Below, one piece after another: positions 34,101 to 45,691 of a stretch of DNA of 64,000 nucleotides (position 1 is the first letter of the stretch; every line of letters begins with the position of its first letter). The position numbers were made by a program, and so were the translations under genes. The notes below the pieces were generated by a model. The model ran no database searches. It saw nothing but the letters and a program-made list of their open reading frames with translations, and was not told the origin of the DNA. This DNA is from Adenanthera pavonina (taxonomy: Eukaryota; Streptophyta; Magnoliopsida; Fabales; Fabaceae). The stretch covers positions 32,864,501-32,928,500 of the forward strand of contig JAIVEN010000008.1 in the NCBI GenBank assembly GCA_026686845.1, given 5' to 3'.

Positions 34101-36949
34101 TGGTATGCTATCTTCTGATCTTGTATTCTTAGAGCATCATTTTTCTTCTTCTTCTTTTTCTTTGAGTGAGACATGATGTTAATTTTCCTTTTTTTTTTCC
34201 AATACTTACTCTTCTTATTTGGATAACCCTACACTTAATGTATTTCACTTGCAAACTAAGTAGTTAGTCCAATTTATATATACATAGTATAATATATGCA
34301 TTATAAGCATAATTAAACATATGCTAATGCATATTTTACTTTTTTTAGGAGCAATGCATATATTAGACAATTATGATATATTTGTTCCTTATTACTCTAT
34401 ATTTGTAATCATTAAAACTTATATTATATTAAACCTAACATCTTTGGTGTTGCCTCGCATTCTGGTAAATAATGATTTGTGTTTTTGTCTTGAGGGTGTT
34501 ACAACCATCAATCATTGTATGAGAACTTGTTATTTGCAATGTTGACTAGATTATTTTGCTAATGAAGTAGATTCATTATTTGGCCTCATAATAGTCAATT
34601 TTGGGAACATGAAATCAAGTGTTTTGTTGATTGCATCAAAGATTGTAAAATTAACTTAATTAGACACTTATTTTGAGATTTCATAAAGTTCTTATAGGTA
34701 AAATTGAATCCTAAACTAACACTAAAAACCATTATAAACAATTAAGAGTAGGAAATTTATATGTTTTGAAATAATTTTAACGTCAGTAATCCTAAGTTGT
34801 CTTCATTATTCTAGAATCATGGCTAACTTTTAATTGTAGTGTTGTTTGATTTTATATGTACAATTGCTCGTTATTTTTTCCTCTCAAATTAAGTGACAGT
34901 GGTGTGATAATTGACACTTAACTAGATTAGGGAATTGAATTCTTGTAGAAACAATACTTCACTCACTATGTATTACTTACGACCATATACATGTGGAGAT
35001 TGATGTGCTTTAATATTTTAGGCAACTACTTTTTGCTAGGAAGACGAAAAAATATGATCTTTTGTTAAATTCATTTCTCATGAAATTATCTGTAAGAAAG
35101 TTGCAAATTTGCAAATTTTTCAAAAAAAAATTATGAGAAATCTAGAAAAACAAATTTCACGGACTTTTCCATGAGAATTATGTTGAAATATATATTCCGT
35201 TTATTTTCAATTTTCACAGTTAATTTCTTACGGAGTTTTCTATGCAAAATTTGGACATTTATCACATTTTATTCTTATATATATTTGTCTATAAAATTTC
35301 TCATGCACATAGTCCTTGTGTCTATGAGAGAAATTCTCAGGAACCGAGTATGTGAGAAATCACCATATCAATCCATGTTTTAATCCTCGTCTCAGACTTT
35401 AATTAACTCTTTCAGAAGCATTTTCTCACGGATTATATCCATCAGAAAAGCCTTCACGAAATTAGATCATGAGAATTTTTTTGGATGAATTTTATTACAT
35501 CGTGGTGAAATTCTTGAGAAATTATATAAGAAATGCCTTTCTCATCACGTTTAACACAATTTTATCTGCATGAGGTTTATCATTCTCAAATCATATATCT
35601 TAGTAAAAAACTAATTCCTTTGAGTTGTTTAAATTACCAAAGTAGAATTTGTCTATCCTGACAAAGTCTTTTCCTAATCAATTCATTTTTTTAAAAACTC
35701 AATAGTTGGAACATTATCTCTTAATTTATTTTATATTCTACTCAGCAATTAAAATAAAAACAAATGTTAAACTAAAATATTAACAGTAAAAATAAGTTCT
35801 CTAGAGCATATCCAATTAATATTAATTCCAAATGGTAAAAGTTATTCTAAATAAAATATTGAGTCTAGAAGGGAGGTTTCGAATGCAAAACAAATAACAC
35901 TAACAGTTATATTAATATATGTAAACTAGAAACAATCCGTGCAAGCTGAAATATCTGGTATGCACAGGCTGAAATGAACTCGAACAACGACAATGTTTCG
36001 AAACGACTAGCTATATAGAGACTATAACACCGTAATGGGAATAAATTATGACTTTTAAAAAAAAAAATTTCCCCATTTTGTTATTCTGAACTATATTCTT
36101 ATACTGTATTTGGTAGATGGTAAAATGATTTTGTTAAAAGGGGAGTTTTCCATATTTTTGGGGCAAAACTTATATATTTTCATGCCTATTCTCATTCCTA
36201 TTTTGTACCGAATGGAGGTTTAATTTAACAAGGTTCAGCTGAAAATACAGCTGTCATCTATTTACTAAACCGTTGCTTTAGTCGCAACTTTGGCAAAGTT
36301 TCAATTCTTAATGCTGACACATGCGAATAAAATTTGGTATTTGTGTCCATTATTGAACGAAAAGCTGCTTTCTTTTAATATTTTACTGGGATAGTGAATG
36401 TAACATCACATCTCCATGCCTAGCTTCTAAATGAAATGATGTGATCCTGTTAGCATTTTTTTAATAAATCAATGTTTTATGTTCAAAATAAAGAAACTCT
36501 CTTTGCTAATATATATTTGTAAATTATAAAAAAATTATTTACGGCACTTAAAATTTTCAGTTAATATAAAATCAACTATAAACTTTAAAAATGTACATGA
36601 CCAATTACGCAGGACGATAAACAAAATATGTATTAACTCCTCCCCAATAGATTAATGAAATAAGTGGTTTTCAAAATTAGAAAAATACTGTTTAAATAAG
36701 TTAAATTATTAGTCACATAAGATGACAACTTGTGAATAACAGAACTATCAATTGGAGGAGGTGTTTATCATTGTGGACAATCAAATAAAGACGATGCGAA
36801 CAAGAAAATTTACAATATTGTGCAGGAAAATTTTGAACCAAGTTATTGGGGGAAAAATAGAACCATGTTAATATGTTTAAGAGAGAAACAAATATTTGGT
36901 CAACCAACCCAGCTTTAATGAATGCATATAATTGATTTGATAATGAATA
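34101..36949. other. AT-rich intergenic region, no gene recognised
   Basis: About 2.8 kb without a readable domain. The small open frames (34321-34545, 35171-35383, 36713-37018) have biased, hydrophobic or low-complexity translations and no motif. The only internal structure I see is an array of TTCTCATGAAATT-like words on both strands at 35070-35560. Confidence 0.5.
35070..35560. repeat. Cluster of short TTCTCA(C/T)G-type words in both orientations
   Basis: Within ~490 bp there are about ten related words: TTCTCATGAAATT, TTATGAGAAATC, CCATGAGAATTA, TCTCATGCAC, GAAATTCTCAGG, GTGAGAAATCAC, TCTCACGGATTA, CATGAGAATTTT, CTTGAGAAATTA and TTTCTCATCACG. Such dense direct and inverted short repeats are typical of the ends of non-autonomous DNA transposons, but no terminal repeat was identified. 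Confidence 0.4.
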
Positions 36950-37214
36950 CTCCCTCATTTTCTTTTCATCCATCACATTTGAAGAAAAATTTTGTTTCTT
37001 TTTATTTATCACTTTCAAATTTTAAGATAACATTAATTATTATTTTTCCAATTATATCTTTATTTCTCATTTTAAAAGTCAAATATGGTATTAATTACTC
37101 TTTCTTATCTATCTATTTATTGAAGGGTATGTTAAGAAATTTAAAATAAATTATAACATATTAATTATATTTCTTAATTTATGTGTTAAAAACATAAAAA
37201 AGAAACAGAGGTAA
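36950..37214. mobile_element. Stowaway-like MITE (Tc1/mariner type)
   Basis: The left end is CTCCCTCATTTTCTTTT and the right end, reverse-complemented, is TTACCTCTGTTTCTTTT, flanked by TA on both sides (36948-36949 and 37215-37216). Length is 265 bp, AT-rich interior, no coding capacity. The CTCCCTC...TTTCTTTT end is the signature of plant Stowaway MITEs. The frame at 36922-37149 is a shadow. Confidence 0.75.
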
Positions 37215-38011
37215 TATTTATTAAGAATCTTGCATATGAAGAATGTAATATACGTTTATATAAAGATATTGAAGAACACAACTTTATTATGGTGATCTTA
37301 TGTGTGGCTTTGAAGAACAGTCATATCATTTTTATAAAAGCAAATTATAGTGTTTGTTAAGTTGAATAGTTACAATGCAGACTAAGAACGACCAGTGATG
37401 AAAGGAGATAATGCTCTTCTCAAAGCACACTGAAAAGGCCTTTCGATTTAGTGGACCACAAAACAAAGGCATCAGTACATTGTGATATATATCTTGCAAT
37501 CATTGGAGAATCAATACCAATACAAAATATAAAATATATTGAGGGATAGAGAGTTATATTATCCAAGCTGTAAATAGTATGATTTTTCTCACAAAAACTA
37601 TTTTTTTAAGGCTTTGTGTCCTTCTTCTTATAATATTCTTTCAATCTTTCTCTATAATTGAAAAATAAATAAATATTGAAGAAAAAGATACGGCTTTTGA
37701 AAAACTTTTAATTTAATCTTGTATTATCAGAATTTTTAGTTTATTATTTTTTACGCACCACACTGAAAAAAATCTAGTTGATAACATAAAAAAAAATAAA
37801 ATTGTATGTAAAACTCTACTCTTTTTTTTTTAAATTTTGTTTACCCATTCATTATTTTGTTTTACCTATCTATAACATTTGTTTGGTACATTGGAATAAA
37901 TTATCAAGAAAAAGGAAAAAAAGAAAATAAGAATAGAATTGATTGTGGAAAATCTGATGAAGCTCATGTATACCTAACATGATATGCAAGTGTCATAGAC
38001 CAATTAGATAA
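37215..38011. other. AT-rich intergenic region, nothing recognised
   Basis: About 800 bp with homopolymer A and T runs; no open frame, RNA gene or repeat match seen. Confidence 0.5.
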
Positions 38012-38543
38012 TATAACAACCTACTTTCACAAATCCCAAATGTTCACTCAAAACATTAAAAACCACAAACAGGAGGCAAAATAGTACTAGGGCCATCGCT
38101 AGGTACAGTAACGCTACGTCCTCAGAGAAACAGAATGGGTTGGCATTGCCGTGCCACCTGCTGATACCATATCAGCAAGTTGCTGATTCTTCTAGCAAAC
38201 TTTCGACGTGCACAACTTTGTAGTCCAACCTCTAATTGACCTGATTCCAACTCCTATAAGTCATCCTTATCTCACTCTATCCATAGACACCATTTTCACT
38301 CTAACTTATCAAGATACATGTGAGCCACCCATTATTTGAGCTCAAATTCACTACGATGACAAACAAGCTATACCCATTGACATACACAACAACCACAACA
38401 TCAAACTTCATAGAGGCATCAAACATGGCTTAAACTACCATTACATCAATGTATACATCCTCACATTAACTCAACATACACATTTATACTTATCATAGCC
38501 TCAACCAACCTTGAAGTCTTAAGAAAGATAGGTCAAGCGTAAG
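38012..38543 (-). mobile_element. E/C-family LTR fragment (terminal ~530 bp), host of the CACTA insertion or adjacent
   Basis: It begins TATAACAACCTACTTTC at 38012 (compare TGTAACAACCTACTTTC at 60642) and follows the same order as 60642-61200 for a few hundred bases: CACTCAAAACATT, ATCAGCAAGTTGCTGATTC, GTGCACAACTTTG, CCAACTCC. It is the promoter-distal end of an LTR in minus orientation. Similarity fades toward 38543, where the CACTA target duplication begins. Confidence 0.65.
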
Positions 38544-38546
38544 AGA

Positions 38547-38815
38547 CACTAGCCAATTTGGGGCTTTAATGGCACTCACTAAATTGGCACACTGGAAAAA
38601 AGTTAGCGTTTATATAAAGAAACACTAACTAATATTCAAGCTTTAGATGGTATTTATACATTTAAATGATGAGTAAGTTTTTTAGTTGGTGTTTGTACAT
38701 TTAAACGCCAACTAAAGTTCTTGAATTTTTTTTTTAATTTTTAGTTGGCATTTATATCTTAAACACCAACTATGTTTTAATTTTAGTTGGCGATGTAAAC
38801 AACAACTAAGTTATT
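38547..38815. repeat. Left terminal inverted repeat and subterminal repeats of the CACTA element
   Basis: After the CACTA terminus, the motif TAGTTGGCATTTA or its complement occurs about seven times up to 38815: TTAGCGTTTA, TAGATGGTATTTA, TAGTTGGTGTTT, AAACGCCAACTA, TAGTTGGCATTTA, AAACACCAACTA, TAGTTGGCGATG. In the family these subterminal repeats are the binding sites of the TNPA-type protein. Confidence 0.85.
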
Positions 38816-38849
38816 TTTAAAATAGATGAAAAAGTGCCTTTTTGCCCTA

Positions 38850-39300
38850 ACATCGTGCGCGATCAAACTTGTACCGTCTTCCCACCGTGTGCTCTAAGAT
38901 GCTCCCTCCTCTACCACAGCTCTTCTTGTATAGCTCTTCCACCACCGTGCGATCAAACTTGACACACTCTCCCTTCTCTACTACAACTCTGACCCTCAGA
39001 AATCCCATTCAACCTGAAGGTTGAAGCTGAGACCCCTACTGTTAGAGGACCACGAAATCCCTTGTCCTGTATGAACTCGCTTGAACTTAAAACCTCTCCC
39101 ACTCAACGATGAAGGTGAATAGAGTGAAAGAGGCCCAGTTCCATTCTCTCCAACGAACTCGAATCCCCTCCCACTCCCAATAGTGAACGCTAGCTCCGAG
39201 ATAACCCCACTATCTCACTGACGCTCTCTTCCTCCTTACGCTCCTTGTTTATTCTCTTTTTTGGAACCCTATTTTCATTTGTCATTTTCTCTATCATTTC
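38850..39300 (+). promoter_or_regulatory. GC-richer island at the 5' side of the CACTA element
   Basis: This is a C/T-rich, comparatively GC-rich segment in an AT-rich element, with an internal duplication of GTGCG(CG)ATCAAACTTG (about 38856 and 38947) and no sustained frame. It ends near an intron-donor-like GAG|GTGAGT at 39354-39360. Position and composition fit a promoter plus first untranslated exon, or a captured host sequence. I cannot choose between them. Confidence 0.35.
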
Positions 39301-39809
39301 TCAGTTAATGAAGAACAAGTTCATATTAGGTTTTCAGATGAAGCTCTGTACGAGGTGAGTATTTTTTTAAAAAAATACATTTTTTTACTGAATGGTTGAA
39401 GCCTAGTTTGTCTTTCTTTATATAGATGCTATTTAAAGTTGGTGTACCAAAGTTGATTGGTTTTACATTATGTTGCTTGTTGCTTTTGTTTTAGGCTACT
39501 ATAAGAGTTATGTGATATCTAGCCTTCCTACTGTGATATGGTGGAGGTGTAATTACATGTGTAAACAAAAGTAGATAAAATATAGTTCTTCATAATACAT
39601 ATTTGATCTTCCTGATGCCAAGGACCTCTTGTTTGTTTTCATACCAAACAAACACTTTCTAGGGTTTGTTGCTTTATAGTAGTTGATTTCCATTCTTTAG
39701 CATGTTTACAACTTATGAATTAGTGTTCCTTTGTGTGTGTCTATTTTCTTTTGTATATATTATTAGTTACTATGCTGTCTTCGTTAAAGTTTCCCTATTC
39801 CTTCTGTAG

Positions 39810-40031
39810 ACGTTGAATTCAGAAACACAGGGTTGGAAAGGTTTGCAAGTTTAGCCAAAGATTTGTAGTGGTTCCATAAACAAGGTCATACCAGTCCTGA
39901 ACCATCCTCTCCTGGTCTAACCTATGCAAAGTATCTTAAGGAGTTATAAAAGAAGGATCCCCAGGCCTTTATTTGCCACTTTTACACATCTACTTTGCCC
40001 ATACAGCTGGTGGACGAATGATTGGGAAAAG
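39810..40031 (+). pseudogene. Captured exon of plant heme oxygenase (HO1/HY1 type)
   Basis: Plant heme oxygenase is a plastid enzyme that opens heme to biliverdin for phytochrome chromophore synthesis. The exon follows an acceptor TTCTGTAG (to 39809). From 39815 the frame reads EFRNTGLERFASLAKDL, stop, WFHKQGHTSPEPSSPGLTYA, KYLKEL, stop, KKDPQAFICHFY, then after a frameshift YFAHTAGGRMIGK. This follows one contiguous exon of HO1, including the ICHFY...AHxAGGRMIG core. Damage: TAG at 39866-39868 (where the family has Glu), TAA at 39947-39949, a frameshift near 39985, and a ruined donor (AG|AT instead of GT at 40032). No other HO exon was found nearby. It lies within the CACTA element, so it is most likely a transposon-captured fragment. 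Confidence 0.85.
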
Positions 40032-41166
40032 ATAACCAATCGCGTGTGTGTGATAAATTTGTAAATTATGTCCATATATCATACTCAGCATGAAATCAAT
40101 TGACCAGCACATCAGATTTGAAGTGTCATTTATGTGAAGGTTTGTCTATTTTATAAGTCATATAGTGCATTACCGTAATGGCCCTTCCCACTAGAACAAT
40201 GTCATTCGCAATTTGTACAAGGTTGTTGTATTCTGGTTCATCCCAGAGAATGTTCCGGTTTGGGAAGTTTTCTGTTGGCATTCATGGCACGAGTGGCTGA
40301 AGCAACAAGTTTGGAATATGGGAGCCTTCTGATGGTAACAAATTTGCATTATTAATCTCATTAGAAAATCCAACGAAGCATTTCTATTTGTAACATTGGG
40401 TTAGGAGTTCTTCGACTGAATTCAGGATCCTCTACTATGGAAGACTTGTCTCTTCAGTGTTAAGTGTTTTGTCCTGTAGAGGTGAGTTGTGCATTATTTG
40501 ACTCTAAAAGAAAGACTTTAATTTAAATGTCATATGTAAGGGGGTCTTTTAAGTCTATAATCTTTCTTTTATTTCCATGTGGGTTAATGTCCATGCTACA
40601 TGAACTCTTATAGACTAGTTTCTATTATTTCGATGTTTTTCCTGCTTAAAAGAAAAATAATCAGTTCATCCTTACTGTATTGTGTATTTCTTCTTATCTG
40701 ACTAGCTTTATTCACCTACTTGGTGCAAAGGCTTCCAGTGAGTCTTATTGTATATTTAATTCAATGATCAATCTCCTCATCAGGACCTCAACTATACTAT
40801 AAAGTTGTTCTAGCTTAACATTTTGATATTTTTGGCTTTCCTTGACTTCAGGAGAATTTTATTGGACTGTATATCCCATGTCACAGAACTCAGGAGCATT
40901 ATCTGGTTGCACTTTCATAGAGAAATGAGGTATCATAAATTCACTCAACTGGATTTTTCAGTCATTGTTGAGTTGACCTCTTTTTAAAGACTGAATCATT
41001 AAACCAATTGAATTGTTATAGGAATTTGATCATTACCATACTCTAAATTGTCTTAGAGTCTGTAATTTGATCATCTTCATGCTTGAGTTTTTCTCAATCT
41101 TCTCTTTGATTTAACTCATTATTCTGTTTCTCAAGAACTTAATAATTGTATTTGACCCCATTATCA

Positions 41167-41288
41167 AGTAGGACAACATAACCTACATCTCATCAAATGT
41201 GAGACTCCTTATATCCTTGAATTTTCTAGTAGGACAACATAACCTACATCTCATCAAATGTGAGACTCCTTATATCCTTGAATTTTCT
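41167..41288. repeat. Perfect 61-bp tandem duplication
   Basis: Two identical adjacent 61-bp units (41167-41227 and 41228-41288), each starting AGTAGGACAACATAACC and ending TTGAATTTTCT. With no differences between units, it is recent compared with the decayed surroundings. Confidence 0.95.
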
Positions 41289-41385
41289 ATCTTAATCAGT
41301 GTACGGAATTAGATTCTTTCCTTACTGGGTCTTAATCATTCTCTCCATATGCAATTTAGAACATTAGGGAAAGAAGATTATCTAT

Positions 41386-41679
41386 TCAAAGAGCTTTAAA
41401 GCTTTCTTTAGCATGAATTCCATTCTTAATATACTTCAATTCAAGCTTTCTTGTAGATTTAGTATCAAAAGTTTCTGCTACCCATGGGTTATCTAGTGGA
41501 TCCCCTTGAATGAACATAAACAGGAAATGTGTCATAGCAACACCATTAGCAAATTCTTTTTTTCTTAAATACTTTTTAAGTGGGGATAATCTCTGTTATA
41601 TACACTCAAGATCATGTAAGGAGAAAATTATTGAGAAAGAGTATGGATAGAATTCAATTCCATGTTTAGTGCATTTATC
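41386..41679 (-). pseudogene. Unidentified coding-like fragment, opposite strand of the CACTA element
   Basis: On the minus strand one frame runs from about 41679 to TGA at 41386-41388 (about 97 codons) with a single TAA at 41596-41598. The translation has a normal, non-repetitive composition: FSLHDLECI, stop, QRLSPLKKYLRKKEFANGVA, FMFIQGDPLDNPWVAETFD, RKLELKYIKNGIHAKESFKA. I do not recognise the family. It is antisense to the transposase genes and lies 1.3 kb from the heme oxygenase exon, so I infer a second captured host exon; it could also be an uncharacterised transposon ORF. Confidence 0.45.
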
Positions 41680-42299
41680 TTTTTAAAGGAAAAAAATGGC
41701 TTAAACACGACAGGATGGTTCTACCAGAGTTTAATAAGCCAGGGCTATTACTTCATCTAATTAGGGGTCATTCATGGAATAAAGCCTGTCTAAGTCTAAC
41801 TATTTTTTGTGCCTCTAGCTATATTTAATTGTAAAGCCTATCTAAGTTGTCATGCTACCAAATTTTCATTTAACTATGCATATATTCTCTTTGTTTTATT
41901 GTAAAACTCATAAAGTTATGACTAGTGTACTTGTTCAAGTTAAACCTTTCTCATCTACTTTGTCTAGTAACTTGTCTAGGAGATATACTTTAGTCTAGTA
42001 ACCTCTCTAGTCTTATAATCATGTTAGGTAGCTTGTTGAGTTTATGGGTGACCTTCATTTAACTTGTTGCTTCACTTCAACGAAGCTATCATTGGTGCAG
42101 GTTGACATAATTTACAGTGCTAGCCCTTCAGATTATCTACTTTGTCTGAGGTTTGCTTCCTCATTATGTTTATGTAAAATTTTTATATTAGTTTGGTAAG
42201 TTAGTTGAATTGCTAAGTGGTTAATGCTATGGATATATTAGTTAGCTAAATTTGAACAGAAAATCATGAAATTTGTTGAAATGTGCTGTGTTTTGTGTA

Positions 42300-42700
42300 A
42301 ATAGAGGGCTTAAAGCCTGGGAAACTCTTATTCTTAAGTTGTTATACTGCCACTTTGTCTTTAAAAGTTATAATTTAGTAAATGAAAAGCTATGGATAGT
42401 TAATTTGGATGGTTGGCAGCATATAATTAAAACTCCTTTTTTGTTTGTGTTATCGAATATTTTTTCCAGTTAAGGACTTAAAAAGTAACATATGTTTTAA
42501 ATATTCCCCCAACCATTGAAGAAGGGCAAAATACAAGAAGGGCACCAATTGTTGGTAAGAGTTGGGTATATACTAATATACTCCTTGCTAGCCTTTGTTA
42601 TTGATAAGAGGACTTAAGGCCTCGAAAACTCTTGTTTTTAAGTTGTTATGCTGCCGATTTATCTTTAAAAGTTATAAATTAATAAATCAGAAAGTAAAGT
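42300..42700 (+). repeat. Two diverged copies of a ~75-bp word block in CACTA intronic DNA
   Basis: The block CTTAA(A/G)GCCT..GAAAACTCTT..TTAAGTTGTTAT.CTGCC..TTTATCTTTAAAAGTTATAA occurs near 42308-42375 and 42611-42680. A third, poorer relative is near 46113-46160 (GCTTAAGGTCTCATTTTAAAG, then TATTATGTTGCAAG). The flanking AAATC-TAAAG words are also shared. Confidence 0.6.
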
Positions 42701-42920
42701 TAGGAAAAACAAAGAATGGTAATACAATTAAAGAGTGTAGTTTTTTCTTTTAGTAGCATGAATATTAGTGTATTAATCATGGGGGTCATGGTATTTAATC
42801 CTTATGAAAAAATGTAACTCATAAGTTGTTGTTGTAGAATTATTAGAAGGCTTAACTTTTAAAGGAGGCTCTGTGAAATTTATACACAAGTTATAAAAGT
42901 TTACACAACTTAATAAAAGT

Positions 42921-45691
42921 ATGGATCGGAAATGGATGTCTGCGAATCATTTGACTGAGAAATATTAGAATGGAGTAAAAGAGTTTGCTAGGTTTGTAAT
43001 TGAGCATGTTGATAAACCTAAAAAAATTATATGCCCTTACTTGAAGTATTGTTATGGAAGACTAGTTAGTGTAACTGACTTGGAATCACATTTAGTTTGT
43101 AATGGAATTGACTGAAGTTACACATGATGGACAAGGCATGGTGAGACAAATAATAAGTATAGCAGTAATGGGTATAGTGGGAGCTGTAGATTGAAGATTT
43201 TGACACAAGTATATTTGACGCCGATCATCTTGAAGAGATGACCAATGTGATTGAGGATGAACTTCAGGATTGTCTGGAGATGTTTGATAGGTTGAAGAGT
43301 GACATAAAAAAACTATTGTACTCTGGTTGCACTAAGTTCACGATATTGTTAGATGTGTTAAAGCTATACAACTTGAAACCAAGCAATGGATAGAGTGATT
43401 AGAGGTTGACAGAATTGCTTGCACTTTTGAAGGATATGCTGCGAAAGGATAATGAGCTTCCTAGTTGAACATATGAGGTTAAACGAATGCTGAGCTTTAT
43501 TGGGATGAGCTATAAGATGATACATACTTGTCCTAATAATTGCATTTTATTTTGAAAAGAATTGCATCACTAGACAAGTGTCCTAAATGCAACGCCCCAT
43601 GATATAAGAAGAAAGAATTGAGTCTGGTGAAGGTAGTATGGTATTTTCCCATCATACATAGATTTAAATGCATGTATAACAGTGTGGAGAATACGAAGCT
43701 CTTGACATGACATGCGGATGAAAGAATTAAAGATGGGAAGCTTAGGCATCCTGCAGATTCTCCGTAATGGAAATTAATTGATCGTGACTATGAAAACTTC
43801 AGGGTAGAAGATAGAAACTTAAGCCTTGCATTATCTATTAGCAAAATGAACCCACATGGTATGCAGAGTAATACTCACAGTACGTGGCCTGTGATTTTCA
43901 TCATTTATAACTTGCCTTCGTGGCTATGTATGAAGCAAAAATTTATGATGCTGTCTTTGTTAATTTCTGGACCTAAACAACCCAGAAATGATATAGATGT
44001 ATACTTGACTCCACTAATTGAAGACTTGAAGCTATTGTGGGAGAAGGGTATGAAGGTGTATGATGGATATAGGGAGGAACCATTCAATTTCATAGCTATG
44101 ATGTTTGGTACGATCAATGATTTTCTAGCGTATGTTAATTTGTCTAGATATAGTAACAAAGGAGAATTTGGTTGCTCTATATGTGAAGAAGGCATGCAAT
44201 CCATTTGGCTGGAACATTGTAGGAAATTTGTCTTTCTCAAGCATTGGAGATTTTTGCATCGTGGACATCGTTACAGGGGTTGGAGAAAAACTTTTGATGG
44301 GCATATAGAAGAAGAAGGAGAACCTATGCCGTTAAGCTGTGAGGAATTGTTTTGCAAGGTACAATATTTGAATAACAACTTTGGGAAACCTTTTACAAGA
44401 CACCTTGGGGCAAGTGGGTGGAAGAAAAGGTCAATTTTCTTTGAATTGCCATATTGGAAGTCCTTGTATGTGATGCACTTCCTTGATGTGATGCATATAA
44501 AAAAAATGTATGTTATAGCATTATTGGTACATTACTCAATATGAAAGGAAAGACCAAAGATGGTAAGAAGGCAAGATTGGATTTGGTTGCTATAGGAATT
44601 AGAGGAGAATTGGCACCGATCAAGGAGAAATAATATACTTATCTTTCTCCAGCAGCTTATACTTTATCTAGAAAAGAAAAAATCACTCTTTGTGAATTCC
44701 TTAATGGAGTTAAAGTTCCAGAGGGGTACTCCTCAAATATCAGGAACCTTGTATCTATGAAAGACTTGAAGTTAAAGGACCTAAAGTCTCATGATTGTCA
44801 TGTTTTGATGGAGCATATGATGCCGGTGGGTATACAATCCATTTTGTCAAAAAAGGTATGAGGGACGATCATGAAACTATGTTTTTTTTTTCAAGTCTAT
44901 TTGCAGCAAAGTCATTGACCCTAGGAAGTTGCCCATATTGCAAAGACAAATTGTTGTCACTTTGTGTGAGCTTGATATGTATTTCCCACCTTCATGTTTT
45001 GACATGATGGTTCACCTAACAGTACACCTCGTTTGGGAAATACAAATGTGTAGCTTAGCTTATATGAGATGGATGTACCCAATTGAGCATTACATGAAGA
45101 TATTGAAAGGGTATGTGAAAAATCAAAGTAGATGGTTGTATTGTTGAAAGGTACATAGCTAAAGAAACTGTTGAATTTTGTACCGAATACTTATTGAATG
45201 TTGATAACATTACGCTTCCAAAGTCTCGTCACTTAAGGAGAACAAGTGGTGAAAGGTTTCGGGGAAGTGAAGTAGTTAGTATCTCTACGACACAGTGGAA
45301 GCAAGCTCACCTGTATGTCTTGCACAACTCGAATGAGGTTGATGAATATGTGAAAATGCACAAGGAGAGAATTAGAAGCTTGAACCCCAATAAGAATGAG
45401 AGTTGTATATCAAAAGAACATAATCAACTTTTTGTAGATTAGTTGTGAAATCACATTATCTTGGAGTTTGAGAGGAATTTTAGTTAAGTTTGGGAAAGGT
45501 TGAAACAGTTAGCTCTGTGTCCAAGTACGTATGTACTCTGGGGTGGACAAAAATGGAGCAGCCACATTGGGGTCGCTATGAAGTTGAAGGTTCCAATCTC
45601 CCATCCTCACAAGGATTGGAGGAAAGTCTCTGATCTTGTGAAAAATAGCATTTTCAAAGATATAAAGGTAATAACATATTATGCCATTTGA
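42921..45691 (+). pseudogene. CACTA TNP2-type transposase (decayed)
   Basis: In order: a transposase-associated N-terminal domain from ATG at 42921 (MDRKWMSANHLTEKY, stop, NGVKEFARF, CPYLKYCYGRLVSV, HLVCNGID); the TNP2 core, from about 43400 (LTELLALLKDML, HADERIKDGKLRHPADSP) through the long open stretch 43846-44544 (THSTWPVIFIIYNLPSWLCM, LLISGPKQPRNDIDVYL, FGCSICEEG); and the downstream DUF4218-type region, 44860-45190 (QIVVTLCELDMYFPP, MVHLTVHLVWEIQ, RWMYPIEHYMKILKGYVKN), followed by KSRHLRRTSGERF to about 45440. TNP2 binds the element ends and catalyses excision. Defects include a TAG at codon 16, TAA just after PADSP, and a frameshift in the A-run near 44500. Intron positions are not resolved. 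Confidence 0.88.

Noticed and set aside
40178..40460. Possible further captured exon after the heme oxygenase exon
   Set aside because: Frames on both strands are partly open but each has stops, and none continues the heme oxygenase sequence or resembles a family I know.
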